A stretch of 64,000 nt of DNA from Variovorax boronicumulans (GTDB taxonomy: Bacteria; Pseudomonadota; Gammaproteobacteria; Burkholderiales; Burkholderiaceae_C): the NCBI RefSeq assembly GCF_007677875.1, contig NZ_VEDO01000010.1, positions 124,001-188,000 on the forward strand, in the 5' to 3' direction. The position numbers and the translations under genes were made by a program. Under the pieces are notes generated by a model, which saw nothing but the letters and a program-made list of their open reading frames with translations, had not been told where the DNA came from and made no database searches. Every line of letters starts with the position of its first letter. Positions within the stretch are counted from its first letter, which is position 1. This document shows, piece after piece, positions 27,969 to 38,953 of the stretch.

Positions 27969-29681
27969 GTGCCATCCGTGCTGCGCGTGCCGCCGGACGA
28001 CCTGAATGCGACCGGCATCGCGGTGTCGCTCGCGCTCCTTGCGGTGTGGATGAACCCCTTCACATCGGGACCCGTCGCCTCAATTCCTCCCTGGCTCTGG
28101 GCAGCCGCCATGGGCTCGCTCGCCCTGGCCGTTTCGGCAGGATGGCCGACCCGCCCATGGATCCGGGGCGGTTTGCGGACCGTGGTGGGCGGCGTCGCCG
28201 GCGCCGGCACAGCTTGGGCCATTGCCGCCCTTGGCCGAAGGCCACCCGCCGCGCTGCCCGCTTATGAAGCGTCGGCGCTGGTGGGCGCCTGCGTGCTGAT
28301 CGGCATCGGCGCCGCCCTGGCGCGGTCGACTCCTTTGAGCATCCTGCGCGCCAAGCCCTGGGCCTCGCACTGCGCCCTCCTCCCCTGGATCGCCGCCGCC
28401 CTGCTCAGCAGCCTCATCGCCCTGGTCCAGTACTTCGGCCAGGCCAGCGCCTTCGTTCCATGGATCAACTGGGCGCCTGCCGGCGAGGCCTTCGCCAATT
28501 TGCGTCAGCGCAACCAATTCGCCTCGCTGACAAACATCGGCCTGGCGACGCTGTTGGCTACCTGCATCCTGCCGCGCCGCAGGCGCGCGTGCTTGGAGGC
28601 GGTCAGTACCGCCGTCGCCGCAGCGCTGCTCCTAGTCGCCAACGCGGCATCGTCCTCCCGCACCGGGCTGCTGCAGCTTGTGTTGCTGTCTGGTGCGGCG
28701 CTGTTCTGGCGACGCGATGCCCGAACGCTGGCCTGGGTCGGCTGCATCCTCGCTTGCTACACCCTCGCCACCTTCGCACTCCCCTGGCTCGCCGGCCTCG
28801 ACCCCGCCACCCACGGCATGTTCTCTCGCCTGCGCGAAGGCGACACCCTGTGCGCCAGCCGCCTCACCCTGTGGAGCAACGTGCTGCATCTGATCGCGCA
28901 AAAGCCCTGGCTGGGCTGGGGCTGGGGCGAACTGGACTACGCCCACTACATCACGCTCTACGACGGTCCGCGCTTTTGCGACATCCTCGACAACGCACAC
29001 AACCTGCCGCTGCACCTCGCCGTGGAACTCGGCATTCCCGCCGCCGTGCTGGTCTGCGGCGGCGCGCTGGTCTGGATCCTGCGCGCTCGGCCCTGGCGCG
29101 AGACCGACGCGGTGCGGCGCGCGGCCTGGATGGTGCTGGCTGTGATCGGCGTGCACAGCATGCTCGAGTACCCGCTCTGGTACGGCCCGTTCCAGCTCGC
29201 GCTGGGGCTGTGCCTGGGCCTGCTCTGGCGTGACGACCCGGCCGCACGGCCCGCCCCGGCCGCTGCGCGCCATCTCCCCACGGTGCTGGCCGTCGTGTTG
29301 CTGGCCCTGGTCGCCTACGCTGCCTGGGACTACCGGCGCATCAGCCAGGTCTACCTGCCGCCGGACCAGCGGGCACCCGCTTACCGCGACGATGCGCTGG
29401 CCAAGGCGCAGCAGAGCTGGCTCTACCAGCGGCAGGTGAAGTTCGCGGCGCTCAGCGTGGCGGAGGTGACGCCGGACAACGCTGCGTCCATGCACGCGCT
29501 GGCCACCGAACTGCTGCACTTCTCGCCCGAGCCGCGCGTCATCGAGAAGCTGCTCGCCAGCGCGCAATTGCTGGGCCTCGAGATCGAGGTGGCGTTCCAC
29601 AAGCCACGCTTCGCGGCAGCCTTCCCGAAAGACTACGCGCGTTGGCTCGCCGCTCAGCCTGCCGATCCGCCCGCCAGGTAG
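27969..29681 (+). CDS. Second Wzy/PglL-like O-antigen ligase family protein
   Basis: A protein of about 570 residues with the same plan as the upstream ligase: multiple hydrophobic helices, [23 protein letters not shown], the long periplasmic loop with [29 protein letters not shown] and [20 protein letters not shown], then a soluble end. The start is uncertain: no ATG is in a good place, and I use GTG 27969; TTG 27900 would overlap the upstream gene. It could be a second protein glycosyltransferase, an O-antigen ligase or a polymerase. The final 28 bp overlap the convergent moaC gene. Confidence 0.75.
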   Translation: MPSVLRVPPDDLNATGIAVSLALLAVWMNPFTSGPVASIPPWLWAAAMGSLALAVSAGWPTRPWIRGGLRTVVGGVAGAGTAWAIAALGRRPPAALPAYEASALVGACVLIGIGAALARSTPLSILRAKPWASHCALLPWIAAALLSSLIALVQYFGQASAFVPWINWAPAGEAFANLRQRNQFASLTNIGLATLLATCILPRRRRACLEAVSTAVAAALLLVANAASSSRTGLLQLVLLSGAALFWRRDARTLAWVGCILACYTLATFALPWLAGLDPATHGMFSRLREGDTLCASRLTLWSNVLHLIAQKPWLGWGWGELDYAHYITLYDGPRFCDILDNAHNLPLHLAVELGIPAAVLVCGGALVWILRARPWRETDAVRRAAWMVLAVIGVHSMLEYPLWYGPFQLALGLCLGLLWRDDPAARPAPAAARHLPTVLAVVLLALVAYAAWDYRRISQVYLPPDQRAPAYRDDALAKAQQSWLYQRQVKFAALSVAEVTPDNAASMHALATELLHFSPEPRVIEKLLASAQLLGLEIEVAFHKPRFAAAFPKDYARWLAAQPADPPAR

Positions 29682-30151
29682 TCGCCCGACTTGCCGCCGC
29701 GCTTCTCCAGCAGCCGCACGTCCGTCATGACCATGCCGCGGTCGGCCGCCTTGCACATGTCGTAGATGGTCAGCAGCCCCACCTGCACGGCCGTCAGTGC
29801 TTCCATCTCCACGCCTGTCGGACCGATGGTCTCGGCCGTCACGGTGCAATCGACCCAGGCCGCGCTCTCGCCGTCGCCGGGCAGCGCGAACTCCACCGCC
29901 ACGCGCGTCAGCGCCAGCGGGTGGCACAGCGGGATCAGATCGCTCGTCTTCTTGGCCGCCTGGATCGCGGCGATGCGCGCGATGCCCAGCACGTCGCCCT
30001 TCTTGGCGTTGCCCTGGCGGATCAGCGCCAGCGTGGCCGGCTGCATGGCGATGCGGCCGGTGGCCACGGCCACGCGGCGCGTGGCGGGCTTGTCGGCCAC
30101 GTCCACCATGTGGGCCTGGCCGTGGGTGTCGAAATGTGTCAGCTTGCTCAT
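29654..30151 (-). CDS. moaC: Cyclic pyranopterin monophosphate synthase
   Basis: A 165-residue enzyme of molybdenum cofactor synthesis that, after MoaA, forms c[29 protein letters not shown] starts the domain, and the active-site stretches [16 protein letters not shown] and [29 protein letters not shown] are intact. I chose ATG 30151 (MSKLTHFD); an upstream in-frame start would run under the divergent protease gene. Its 3' end overlaps the convergent ligase gene by 28 bp. Confidence 0.95.
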   Translation of the reverse strand: MSKLTHFDTHGQAHMVDVADKPATRRVAVATGRIAMQPATLALIRQGNAKKGDVLGIARIAAIQAAKKTSDLIPLCHPLALTRVAVEFALPGDGESAAWVDCTVTAETIGPTGVEMEALTAVQVGLLTIYDMCKAADRGMVMTDVRLLEKRGGKSGDYLAGGSAG

Positions 30152-30218
30152 GGAGGGAAGGGCAGAGGCGGCGCACCGGTGGACTGAACCCGGCGCCGGA
30201 TCGCGCATCATAGAGGGC

Positions 30219-31748
30219 ATGGTTTCCACATTCCTGCGCGGTGCGCAGCGCCTGGTGTGCCTGGCGCTGGCCTGTTCGATGACCCTGTCCACGGCCCAGG
30301 GCCTGCCCAGTCTGGGCGACGGCAGTTCGATGACCACGGCGGCCGAACGCCGGCTGGGCGAGCGCATCGCGCGTGAGCTCTACCGCGATCCGGATTACAT
30401 CGATGACGCCGTGCTCGAGGACTACATCCAGAGCATCTGGCAGCCGCTGCTGGCGGCGGCCCGGCAGCGTGGCGAGCTGACGTCCGAGCTCGACGAGCGC
30501 TACGCCTGGGAGATCCTCATGGGCCGCGACCGTACGATCAACGCGTTCGCATTGCCGGGCGGCTACCTGGGCCTGCACCTGGGCCTGATCGGTGTCGTCT
30601 CGTCGCGCGACGAGCTGGCGTCGGTCCTGGCGCACGAGTTGAGCCACGTCACCCAACGCCACATCTCGCGGCTGATGGACCAGTCCTCTCGCGTCACGCC
30701 CCTGGCCATCGGCGCCATGATCCTGGGTGCGCTGGCCGTCAGCCGGAGCCCGGACGCGGCCGGCGCCGTCATCATGGGCGCCCAGGGCGCCGCGGTGCAG
30801 AGCCAGCTGAACTTCTCGCGCGACATGGAGCGCGAGGCCGACCGCATCGGCTACGGCGTCGCCACGCAGGCCGGCTTCGACCCGGCCGGCTTCGTCAGCA
30901 TGTTCGACAAGCTGCAGCAGGCCAGCAAACTCAACGACAACGGTTCCTTCCCCTATCTGCGCAGCCACCCGCTGACCACCGAGCGCATGGCCGACATGCA
31001 GGCGCGCCAGGCCCTGCTGGAGCGTCGGCCGGCGGCGGCCCAGCCCGATCTCGTGCACGCGATGATGGCGGCGCGCGCGCGGGTGCTCTCCAACCCCGGC
31101 CCGGACCGGCTGCGCTCCTGGGTGGGCGAAGCCGGTGCGCTGGGCGAGGTGCCCGCGGCGCAGGCCGTGCCGGTGCTGTACGCAGGCGCGCTGTCGGCCA
31201 GCCGCCTGCGCGACGACGCGGCGGCGCGCAGCCTGGTCGTGCGTCTGCGCGCGGCGGTGCAGTCCGATCCCAAGGCCCTGCGCCAGGCGGCGCTGCTGGA
31301 TGCCGAACTGCGCGCCGTGGCCGGCGATGGCAGTGGCGCGCTGGCGGCGCTGGCGGCCATCCCCGCGGAACTGGCGGGCCGGCCCGAGATGCTGCTGGCC
31401 GCGCCGCTGCAGATCCGCAGCGGCCATGCGGCCGAGGTGGCGCAGCGGCTGCAGGCGCGCGTGGCGCTGGACCCGCGCGACGCCGCTGCCTGGCAGCAGC
31501 TGGCCAATGCCTACGAACAACAGGGGCAGACGCTGCGCGCCATCCGCGCCGAGGCCGAACTGCAGGTCGCGCGGCTCGACTACGCCGGCGCGCTGGACCG
31601 CCTCAAGGCTGCACAGAACTACGCACGCGGCCCGCGCCAGGGCAATGCGCCCGGCGACCACATCGAGGCCTCGATCATCGACGTGCGCGCACGCGCGATC
31701 GAAGCCATCGTCAAGGAGCAGGAGAAGGAGCGCCAGGCCGAGCGTTGA
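30219..31748 (+). CDS. Periplasmic M48 metalloprotease with TPR repeats, BepA-like
   Basis: A 509-residue exported protein. After a signal peptide, the M48 peptidase domain carries the zinc motif HELSH (H139-H143, in [13 protein letters not shown]) and the third-ligand region [32 protein letters not shown] follows, then a helical TPR-like half to the end. This is the BepA/YfgC plan, which in E. coli aids LptD assembly and degrades stalled outer-membrane proteins. It is divergent from moaC, with 67 bp between starts. Confidence 0.9.
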   Translation: MVSTFLRGAQRLVCLALACSMTLSTAQGLPSLGDGSSMTTAAERRLGERIARELYRDPDYIDDAVLEDYIQSIWQPLLAAARQRGELTSELDERYAWEILMGRDRTINAFALPGGYLGLHLGLIGVVSSRDELASVLAHELSHVTQRHISRLMDQSSRVTPLAIGAMILGALAVSRSPDAAGAVIMGAQGAAVQSQLNFSRDMEREADRIGYGVATQAGFDPAGFVSMFDKLQQASKLNDNGSFPYLRSHPLTTERMADMQARQALLERRPAAAQPDLVHAMMAARARVLSNPGPDRLRSWVGEAGALGEVPAAQAVPVLYAGALSASRLRDDAAARSLVVRLRAAVQSDPKALRQAALLDAELRAVAGDGSGALAALAAIPAELAGRPEMLLAAPLQIRSGHAAEVAQRLQARVALDPRDAAAWQQLANAYEQQGQTLRAIRAEAELQVARLDYAGALDRLKAAQNYARGPRQGNAPGDHIEASIIDVRARAIEAIVKEQEKERQAER

Positions 31749-31760
31749 GCCGGCCGGGCC

Positions 31761-32234
31761 TCACTCCGCCAGCACCAGCATCAGGCCGAAGATGCCGGCC
31801 ACGGCCCCTGGCAGCGACCAGGGGCGCTTCGGTTCCGCGGCGGCCGCCTGCGGCGGCGCGACGACCGGCGCCATGTCGTGGCCGAGCTTGGGCCGGCGCG
31901 CGTCCAGCAGGTGCTGCGTGCCGTGTTCGGCGGCCAGCTGGGTCTGCAGTTCCGTCAGCGGGCCCTTGGCCAGCACCTCGGTGATGCGGTCGCCGCGCTG
32001 GCGCAGCCAGGGCGACACCTCGTTGAACAGCTTCTCGGACCACTTGGCGCGCCAGTTCTCGCGTGCGCTGTGGCTCACCCATTTGCTGATGCGGTGGGTC
32101 ATGCGCGGTGCGCAGGCCACCAGCACCCAGTGGACGGGTGGCAGCGGCGTGTCGGTCGCACCGGCGGCGAGCACGCTGGCCAGTTGCTGGCGGGCGTAAG
32201 CAGCATCGTCGATGTACACAATGACCGTTTCCAT
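31761..32234 (-). CDS. Hypothetical protein with USP-like N terminus and C-terminal membrane anchor
   Basis: A 157-residue protein. METVIVYIDDAAYARQQLASVLAA resembles the first strand of universal-stress-type Rossmann folds, and the last 20 residues (PGAVAGIFGLMLVLAE) form one membrane helix, giving a tail-anchored topology. Between them is the Trp-rich ENWRAKWSEKLFNEVSPWL and a Pro/Ala linker. I do not recognise a characterised family. It lies 78 bp after terC on the same strand and may share the Mn-responsive transcript. Confidence 0.6.
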   Translation of the reverse strand: METVIVYIDDAAYARQQLASVLAAGATDTPLPPVHWVLVACAPRMTHRISKWVSHSARENWRAKWSEKLFNEVSPWLRQRGDRITEVLAKGPLTELQTQLAAEHGTQHLLDARRPKLGHDMAPVVAPPQAAAAEPKRPWSLPGAVAGIFGLMLVLAE

Positions 32235-32312
32235 GGGGTCTCCAGTCCAGGTCGGCGGGTGGGGATTGGGGCACCGGACTGCCGCCGCAATCCAGTGCCC
32301 GGGTCAGGCTGC

Positions 32313-33002
32313 TCAGGCCGCCTGCTGCCGGCCGACGTCGCGGCGCTCCTTGAGCCAGCCCGCGGCCAGCACGCCGAGGATGACGGCAGCCGTCAGGCCC
32401 CAGCGGGCGGCCGGATTCTCGGAGAACGCCGCGCCCAGCACCGGCTCGTTGACGATCATTTTGGCCGCGGTGAACGCCAGCACCGCAGCACCAACCTTGA
32501 TGATCATGGGGAAACGCTCGACCAGCTTGAGCACCATGGTGCTGCCGAAGACGACGATGGGCACGCTGATCAAGAGGCCGATGACCACCAGGTCCATGGC
32601 GCCGTGCGCAGCACCGGCCACGCCCAGCACGTTGTCCACGCCCATCAGCGCGTCCGCGATCATGATGGTCTTCATCGCGCCCCAGAAGGTGGTGGCCATG
32701 GGGCCATGGTCCTCTTCGCCACCCTGGTTGTCCGCCAGCAGCTTGTAGGCGATCCAGACCAGACCGATGCCACCGACCAGCATGAGGCCGGGGATCTTGA
32801 GCAGCCACACGACGCCCACCGTCATCACGGCGCGCACCGTGATGGCGCCGACCGTGCCCCAGATCACGGCCTTCTTCTGCAGGTGCGGCGGCAGGTTGCG
32901 GGCCGCCAGTGCGATGACGATGGCGTTGTCGCCGGCCAGGACCAGGTCGATGAGGATGATGGCCAGCAACGCCGACCACCACGCGGTGGACATGAACTCC
33001 AT
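32313..33002 (-). CDS. TerC/YjbE-family membrane protein, probable Mn2+ exporter
   Basis: A 229-residue protein with seven hydrophobic helices and the TerC signature: LIDLVLAGDNAIVIALAARNLPP with the Asp-Asn metal site, and MIADALMGVDNVLGVAGAAHG as its second-half equivalent. YjbE/YkoY/Alx relatives export Mn2+, often during metalation of secreted enzymes. I chose ATG 33002, eight bases after a GGAGAG ribosome-binding site; TTG 33008 is in frame. A yybP-ykoY riboswitch in the leader supports Mn2+ control. Confidence 0.9.
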   Translation of the reverse strand: MEFMSTAWWSALLAIILIDLVLAGDNAIVIALAARNLPPHLQKKAVIWGTVGAITVRAVMTVGVVWLLKIPGLMLVGGIGLVWIAYKLLADNQGGEEDHGPMATTFWGAMKTIMIADALMGVDNVLGVAGAAHGAMDLVVIGLLISVPIVVFGSTMVLKLVERFPMIIKVGAAVLAFTAAKMIVNEPVLGAAFSENPAARWGLTAAVILGVLAAGWLKERRDVGRQQAA

Positions 33003-33117
33003 GAACAAAACTCTCCGTGTTGTAGATCAAGTACAACCAGAAACAGGCGAGCCTTGGCGGAGTGGGTGGGGGATGCCACGCAAGCGCACTTCGACCGCGC
33101 CCCTTCCAGGCGTGGGT

Positions 33118-33219
33118 CGAAGGTCTTGCTCGGCATGTCGTTGTCCGGTGTCTGCCCGACCTGCCGGAAGCGTGCGCTTCGTCATGACGGCAAGGCCGAA
33201 TGGGAGCTACTCCCCTTCG
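33118..33219 (-). ncRNA. yybP-ykoY manganese riboswitch upstream of terC
   Basis: On the minus strand the element opens with CGAAGG and closes with CCTTCG, a perfect P1 helix about 100 nt apart. Right inside P1 are the two conserved Mn-binding loops: GGGGAGTAGC at the 5' side and GCATGCCGAGCAAGA at the 3' side. A 3-way junction with hairpins fills the middle. It ends 115 nt before the terC ATG. Downstream, GGTCGAAG (plus-strand 33089-33096) can pair with CTTCGACC (33115-33122), which includes the P1 3' strand, giving a mutually exclusive hairpin. Confidence 0.88.
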
Positions 33220-33357
33220 CGGCGCGGATTAGAGCACCGGCTGCAGCATGTGCTTGCAAGTCCCCGCGCCGCGCAAGGGGCTTGACGCGATGGCGCAAGG
33301 GCCACAACGCGCGCGACCGCTGCCCCCGCTGCCGGCGGCGCTATGATCCGCGCCCCT

Positions 33358-33792
33358 ATGGCCGGCATCCACATCACCGACATCGAAGCCGCCATCAACT
33401 TCTGGCGCGAGCGCACGCCCTCGCCCGATGGCATCACGCTGGGGCCGGAGCTGCGCGCCCTGGCCGAGGTCTATGCGCTGATGGTGTACTACCACGAGGA
33501 CGAGGCCGACGAAGCCACCATGCCCACGAAGGCCCGCCAGGCCTGGCTGGACTGGTACGCCACCCAGCCTGACACGCCTTGCATCGCGATCTGCTCCACG
33601 AGCCAGGGCGACGACGACTGCAAGGGATGCGGGCGCACCTTCGAGGAGGTGCAGCTGTGGCCCGAGATGACGCCGGCCGAGAAGCGCGCCACCTGGCGGC
33701 GCATCACGCTGCACGGCCAAGCCTGGCGCTTCAACCGTTACGCCGAGCGGGCGACCGAGAACCAGGCCGCGGGCGCGCCCGACCCGGCCTGA
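33358..33792 (+). CDS. DUF3717-DUF1289 protein
   Basis: A 144-residue protein with two short domains. Residues 3-60 are DUF3717 (ITDIEAAINFWRERTPSPDGITLGPELRALAEVYALM), and residues 75-115 are DUF1289 (TPCIAICSTSQGDDDCKGCGRTFEEVQLWPEMTPAEKRATW), whose four cysteines probably bind a metal. Neither has a known function. I chose ATG 33358; ATG 33343 is in frame but overlaps the TATGAT -10 at 33342-33347. The stop abuts that of the convergent yaeQ gene with no gap. Confidence 0.85.
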   Translation: MAGIHITDIEAAINFWRERTPSPDGITLGPELRALAEVYALMVYYHEDEADEATMPTKARQAWLDWYATQPDTPCIAICSTSQGDDDCKGCGRTFEEVQLWPEMTPAEKRATWRRITLHGQAWRFNRYAERATENQAAGAPDPA

Positions 33793-34356
33793 TCAGGGCA
33801 TCCAGCGTTCGCAGGCCAGCTCGAGCGTCTGGCTGGCGTTGGACAGCAGCAGTTGCCCGTCCTGCACCGTGGCCTGTAGCTGCATGCTGCGCTCGGCCAT
33901 GGCGGCCAGCGCCTGGCTGGTGGCCGTGGGGATGCGCCAGACCGTGAGCTTGTCCAGCCGCGTGAGCTTGCCGCGGATGCCCTGCCACCAGATCTCTGCC
34001 GAACTCTGGTAGGCGTAGACCGCCACCGCGTCGGATTTGCCGCAGGCCTTGGCCAGCGCGCGTTCCTCGGGCAGGCCGACCTCGATCCAGAGCCGGGCCT
34101 GGCCCGTGAAGTCGCGCAGGATCACGTCCGGGTCGTCGGGGTCGGACAGGCCGGCGCCGAAGGCAAGCAGGCCGTCGCCGTTGCAGACCGTCTGCAGCGC
34201 GTGCGCGTTGAGCGCCAGCGCGGCCAGCCGCACCATCATGCGTTCGTCGGTCTCGCTCGGATGGCGGGCCAGCGTGAAGGCGTGGTCGGCGTAGTAGTTG
34301 TGGTCGATGTCGGCGATGGACAGCGCGGCCTTGAAGACCGTGGACTTGAGCGCCAC
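33793..34356 (-). CDS. yaeQ: YaeQ family protein
   Basis: A 187-residue protein of the YaeQ family, which adopts a PD-(D/E)XK nuclease-like fold but has no proven activity. MALKSTVFKAALSIADIDHNYYADHAFTLARHPSETDERMMVRLAALALNA is nearly invariant in the family, and QARLWIEVGLPEERALAKACGKSDAVAVYAY follows. It begins 4 bp after purB on the same strand and is probably cotranscribed with it. Confidence 0.92.
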   Translation of the reverse strand: MALKSTVFKAALSIADIDHNYYADHAFTLARHPSETDERMMVRLAALALNAHALQTVCNGDGLLAFGAGLSDPDDPDVILRDFTGQARLWIEVGLPEERALAKACGKSDAVAVYAYQSSAEIWWQGIRGKLTRLDKLTVWRIPTATSQALAAMAERSMQLQATVQDGQLLLSNASQTLELACERWMP

Positions 34357-34360
34357 GGTT

Positions 34361-36456
<2,096 letters not shown>

Positions 36457-36477
36457 AGCACCCGGTGCAGATACAGA

Positions 36478-36499
36478 ACAGGGCCCCGCGGGGCCCTGT
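36478..36499. terminator. Perfect GC-rich hairpin after the GST gene
   Basis: ACAGGGCCCC and GGGGCCCTGT form a perfect 10-bp stem around a 2-bp centre, 22 bp after the GST stop. There is no U-run, so it is only a possible terminator. Confidence 0.45.
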
Positions 36500-36784
36500 C
36501 GTCGTTGGCGGTGTATGAAAGGCTGCGAAGCGCCCCGGAGCGAACGAGGGGGAGGGAGGAGGAGGAGAACCACTCCGGGATTGCTTCCATCGAGAGGAAG
36601 GCTTCGCAGCGAAAAAAGGGCGATGCCCTACAGGCAACGTTCCCCATGGAGCACGGAGCGCGCGGGAAAGTTCCGGCAACGTTCCGGTCCGGGCGTAAAA
36701 AAATGTTCACGCATCGGTGCTTGCCCTCGAGCCGGCGCGGAAAAAGGCTCCGCCAAGGCCGTCTTGCCTACAATCCTCGCCTCA
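36500..36784. other. Gene-free region upstream of the ferritin-like gene, with several repeats
   Basis: No gene is supported here. It holds a 10-bp inverted repeat (GCTGCGAAGC at 36522-36531, GCTTCGCAGC at 36601-36610), an 11-bp direct repeat (GGCAACGTTCC at 36633 and 36675, 42 bp apart), a 7-4-7 tandem site (GTTCCGG at 36670 and 36681, one helical turn apart), and TACAAT at 36769-36774 as the likely -10 of the next gene. The purine-rich stretch near 36545-36570 is notable in such GC-rich DNA. Confidence 0.5.
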
Positions 36785-37654
36785 ATGAAGACTGCCATGC
36801 TGTACCCGGAACTGTTCAAACAACTCGAAGCCGTGCGCTGGAACATGGAGAAGGACATCCCCTGGGACCAGTTCGACGCCGCCAAGCTCACGGACGAACA
36901 GGCGCAGACCATCAAGATGAACGCCATCACCGAGTGGTCGGCGCTGCCGGCCACCGAGATGTTCCTGCGCGACAACCAGGGCGACAGCGATTTCTCCGCC
37001 TTCATGTCGGTCTGGTTCTTCGAGGAACAGAAGCACTCGCTGGTGCTCATGGAGTACCTGCGCCGCTTCCGGCCTGAACTGGCGCCCACCGAGGAAGAGC
37101 TGCACGAGGTGCGCTTCGAGTTCGACCCCGCGCCCGCGCTGGAAACGCTGATGCTGCACTTCTGCGGCGAGATTCGCCTGAACCACTGGTACCGGCGCGC
37201 CAGCGAATGGCACACCGAGCCCGTGATCAAGAAGATCTACGACACGCTCAGCAAGGACGAAGCCCGCCACGGCGGCGCCTACCTGCGCTACATGAAGCGC
37301 GCCATCCAGAACGCTGGCAACGAGGCGCGCGCCGCCTTCACCAAGGTCGGCGTGCTGATGGCCAGCGCGCGGCGCACCGCCCAGGCCCTGCACCCGACCA
37401 ACCTGCATGTGAACCAGGCCCTGTTCCCACGCGACACCGTGCAGTCGCGCCTGCCCAACCCCGAATGGCTGGAGCACTGGCTGGACCAGCAGATCAAGTT
37501 CGACGCCGTCTGGGAAGGCAAGGTCGTCGAGCGCATCCTGCACAACCTGAGCCTGCTGATGGACCGCAGCTTCAAGACCGTGCAGGAACTCAACCGCTAC
37601 CGCAAGGAACTCATGCGCGAGCAGGCTGCCGCGGTCGCCCCCCGCGCCGCCTGA
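36785..37654 (+). CDS. Ferritin-like diiron protein
   Basis: A 289-residue four-helix-bundle protein related to acyl-ACP-desaturase/ferritin-like families. The EXXH-type pairs are visible in FFEEQKHSLVLMEYLRR and LSKDEARHGGAYLRYMKR, with further Glu ligands in ITEWSALPATEMF and LHFCGEIRLN, so a diiron site is likely. The substrate and reaction are not evident; an oxidase or hydroxylase is possible. TACAAT ends only 11 bp before the ATG 36785, giving an almost leaderless transcript unless ATG 36797 (MLYPELFKQLEAVRW) is the true start. Its stop abuts the convergent HD-GYP gene. Confidence 0.75.
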   Translation: MKTAMLYPELFKQLEAVRWNMEKDIPWDQFDAAKLTDEQAQTIKMNAITEWSALPATEMFLRDNQGDSDFSAFMSVWFFEEQKHSLVLMEYLRRFRPELAPTEEELHEVRFEFDPAPALETLMLHFCGEIRLNHWYRRASEWHTEPVIKKIYDTLSKDEARHGGAYLRYMKRAIQNAGNEARAAFTKVGVLMASARRTAQALHPTNLHVNQALFPRDTVQSRLPNPEWLEHWLDQQIKFDAVWEGKVVERILHNLSLLMDRSFKTVQELNRYRKELMREQAAAVAPRAA

Positions 37655-38863
37655 TCAGACCAGCGCCAGCAGCCGGTCCAGCGGCACCTGGACCTTCACC
37701 TCGCGCTGCGGCACGCTGGCCGCGATCTTGTACTGCGGCAAGGCCGTGTCGCGCAGCATCATGGTGCCGGCCGGCAGGCCGTCGCGGTTGACCAGGACGG
37801 CAACGCGCGGCGTGCTGGTGTTCTTGCCGCGCTGGACCACCACCGCCAGTTCGTTGTTGACCAGCCGCACGTACAGGCCCGGCGAATAGACCCCCACGGC
37901 CTTGATCAGGGCGGCGCCGGCCTCGTCCACCTGCTGCGCCTCGTCGAAGTAGCAGCCCTGCATGGCGGCCGAGGTGGACATGGGCGTGCGCGACACGCGC
38001 GGCGCCAGCCGGCTCGTGAACATGTCGGCGCGCTGGATCAGCCGCGCCAGCCGCAACGGCACGGTCTTGTCTGCCAGCGGCCCCGGGGCGCGGTCGTGGT
38101 GGTGGCGCACGGCCAGCAACCAGTTCTCGTCGGTCACCCCGAGTGACAGCAACTGCGAAAAGCTGCGCTGCGCGTGCTGCTCGATGGCCTCGATCTGCGC
38201 CGCCGTCAGCGCATCGGCCTGCTGGGCCAGCTGGTCCTGCAACACCGTCATGCTGATGTTCATGGTCAGCGCGGCCTTGCCCAGGGCTTCATCGAGTGCG
38301 GTCGGCCACTGCAGCACCTCGCGTGCGGCCAGGCTGCACACTGCGTAGACCACCATGGCGTGGGTGGCGCTGTACAGGCGCGTCTCGGTGGCCGCCAGGT
38401 GGTTCAGCGCCAGCAGCGTCGCGTCCGGGTGGTGCTGCAGCGCCTCGCGCAGCTCCTGGTAGAGCTTGTCCAGCCGGCCCAGGAAATCTTCGCCCTGCAC
38501 GTCGCGCAGCAGGCCGTTGGCACGCGATTGCAGCGCCACCCAGTCGGGTCGGTCGGGCTTTTCGGGGCGCACGTTGCTGGAGAACAGGTCGTCCGGCGCG
38601 ATCTTCACGTTCTGGATTTCGCCCAGCGTGCGCTCGGAGCGCACCATGTCGTGCAGCTTGCCCATGTAGGCGCGCTGGCGGTCGTCGCTGGCGTCCATGT
38701 CGATGCACACCGTGATGCCGCGCGAAGTCCACTGCATGAACTCTTCGCGCGTCTGGATCACGTAGCCCTTGTGGGCCAGCAGCACCCCGCGCTCGGTGCG
38801 CAGCTCGAACGGCAGCGGCTGGCCGAGCTTGATCGAGTTGATGTTGACTTCGACAAGGTTCAT
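37655..38863 (-). CDS. HD-GYP-like domain protein with degenerate motifs
   Basis: A 402-residue cytoplasmic protein whose plan matches HD-GYP phosphodiesterases with an N-terminal DUF3391-like part (VNINSIKLGQPLPFELRTERGVLLAHKGYVI). The HD region reads ETRLYSATHAMVVYAVCSLAAREVL and ALGKAALTMNISMTVLQDQL, where the expected HDIGK is MNISM, and the GYP segment reads AVRHHHDRAPG. The catalytic metal site therefore looks lost, suggesting a c-di-GMP receptor or scaffold rather than an enzyme. I chose ATG 38863. The C terminus is a beta-rich module (GVYSPGLYVRLVNNELAVVVQRG). Confidence 0.8.
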   Translation of the reverse strand: MNLVEVNINSIKLGQPLPFELRTERGVLLAHKGYVIQTREEFMQWTSRGITVCIDMDASDDRQRAYMGKLHDMVRSERTLGEIQNVKIAPDDLFSSNVRPEKPDRPDWVALQSRANGLLRDVQGEDFLGRLDKLYQELREALQHHPDATLLALNHLAATETRLYSATHAMVVYAVCSLAAREVLQWPTALDEALGKAALTMNISMTVLQDQLAQQADALTAAQIEAIEQHAQRSFSQLLSLGVTDENWLLAVRHHHDRAPGPLADKTVPLRLARLIQRADMFTSRLAPRVSRTPMSTSAAMQGCYFDEAQQVDEAGAALIKAVGVYSPGLYVRLVNNELAVVVQRGKNTSTPRVAVLVNRDGLPAGTMMLRDTALPQYKIAASVPQREVKVQVPLDRLLALV

Positions 38864-38953
38864 GGCCGCATGATTATGGGAGCCGCGGCGCCGGTCGCAC
38901 CGCCCGAAATGGCAGGCCATGGCGCGCCATTTCGGCTGCTAGCATCGCCACAC

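Noticed and set aside
28632-31661. Open frame of about 1009 codons on the minus strand
   Set aside because: Antisense of the ligase and protease genes with moaC read in another frame; no domain is visible.
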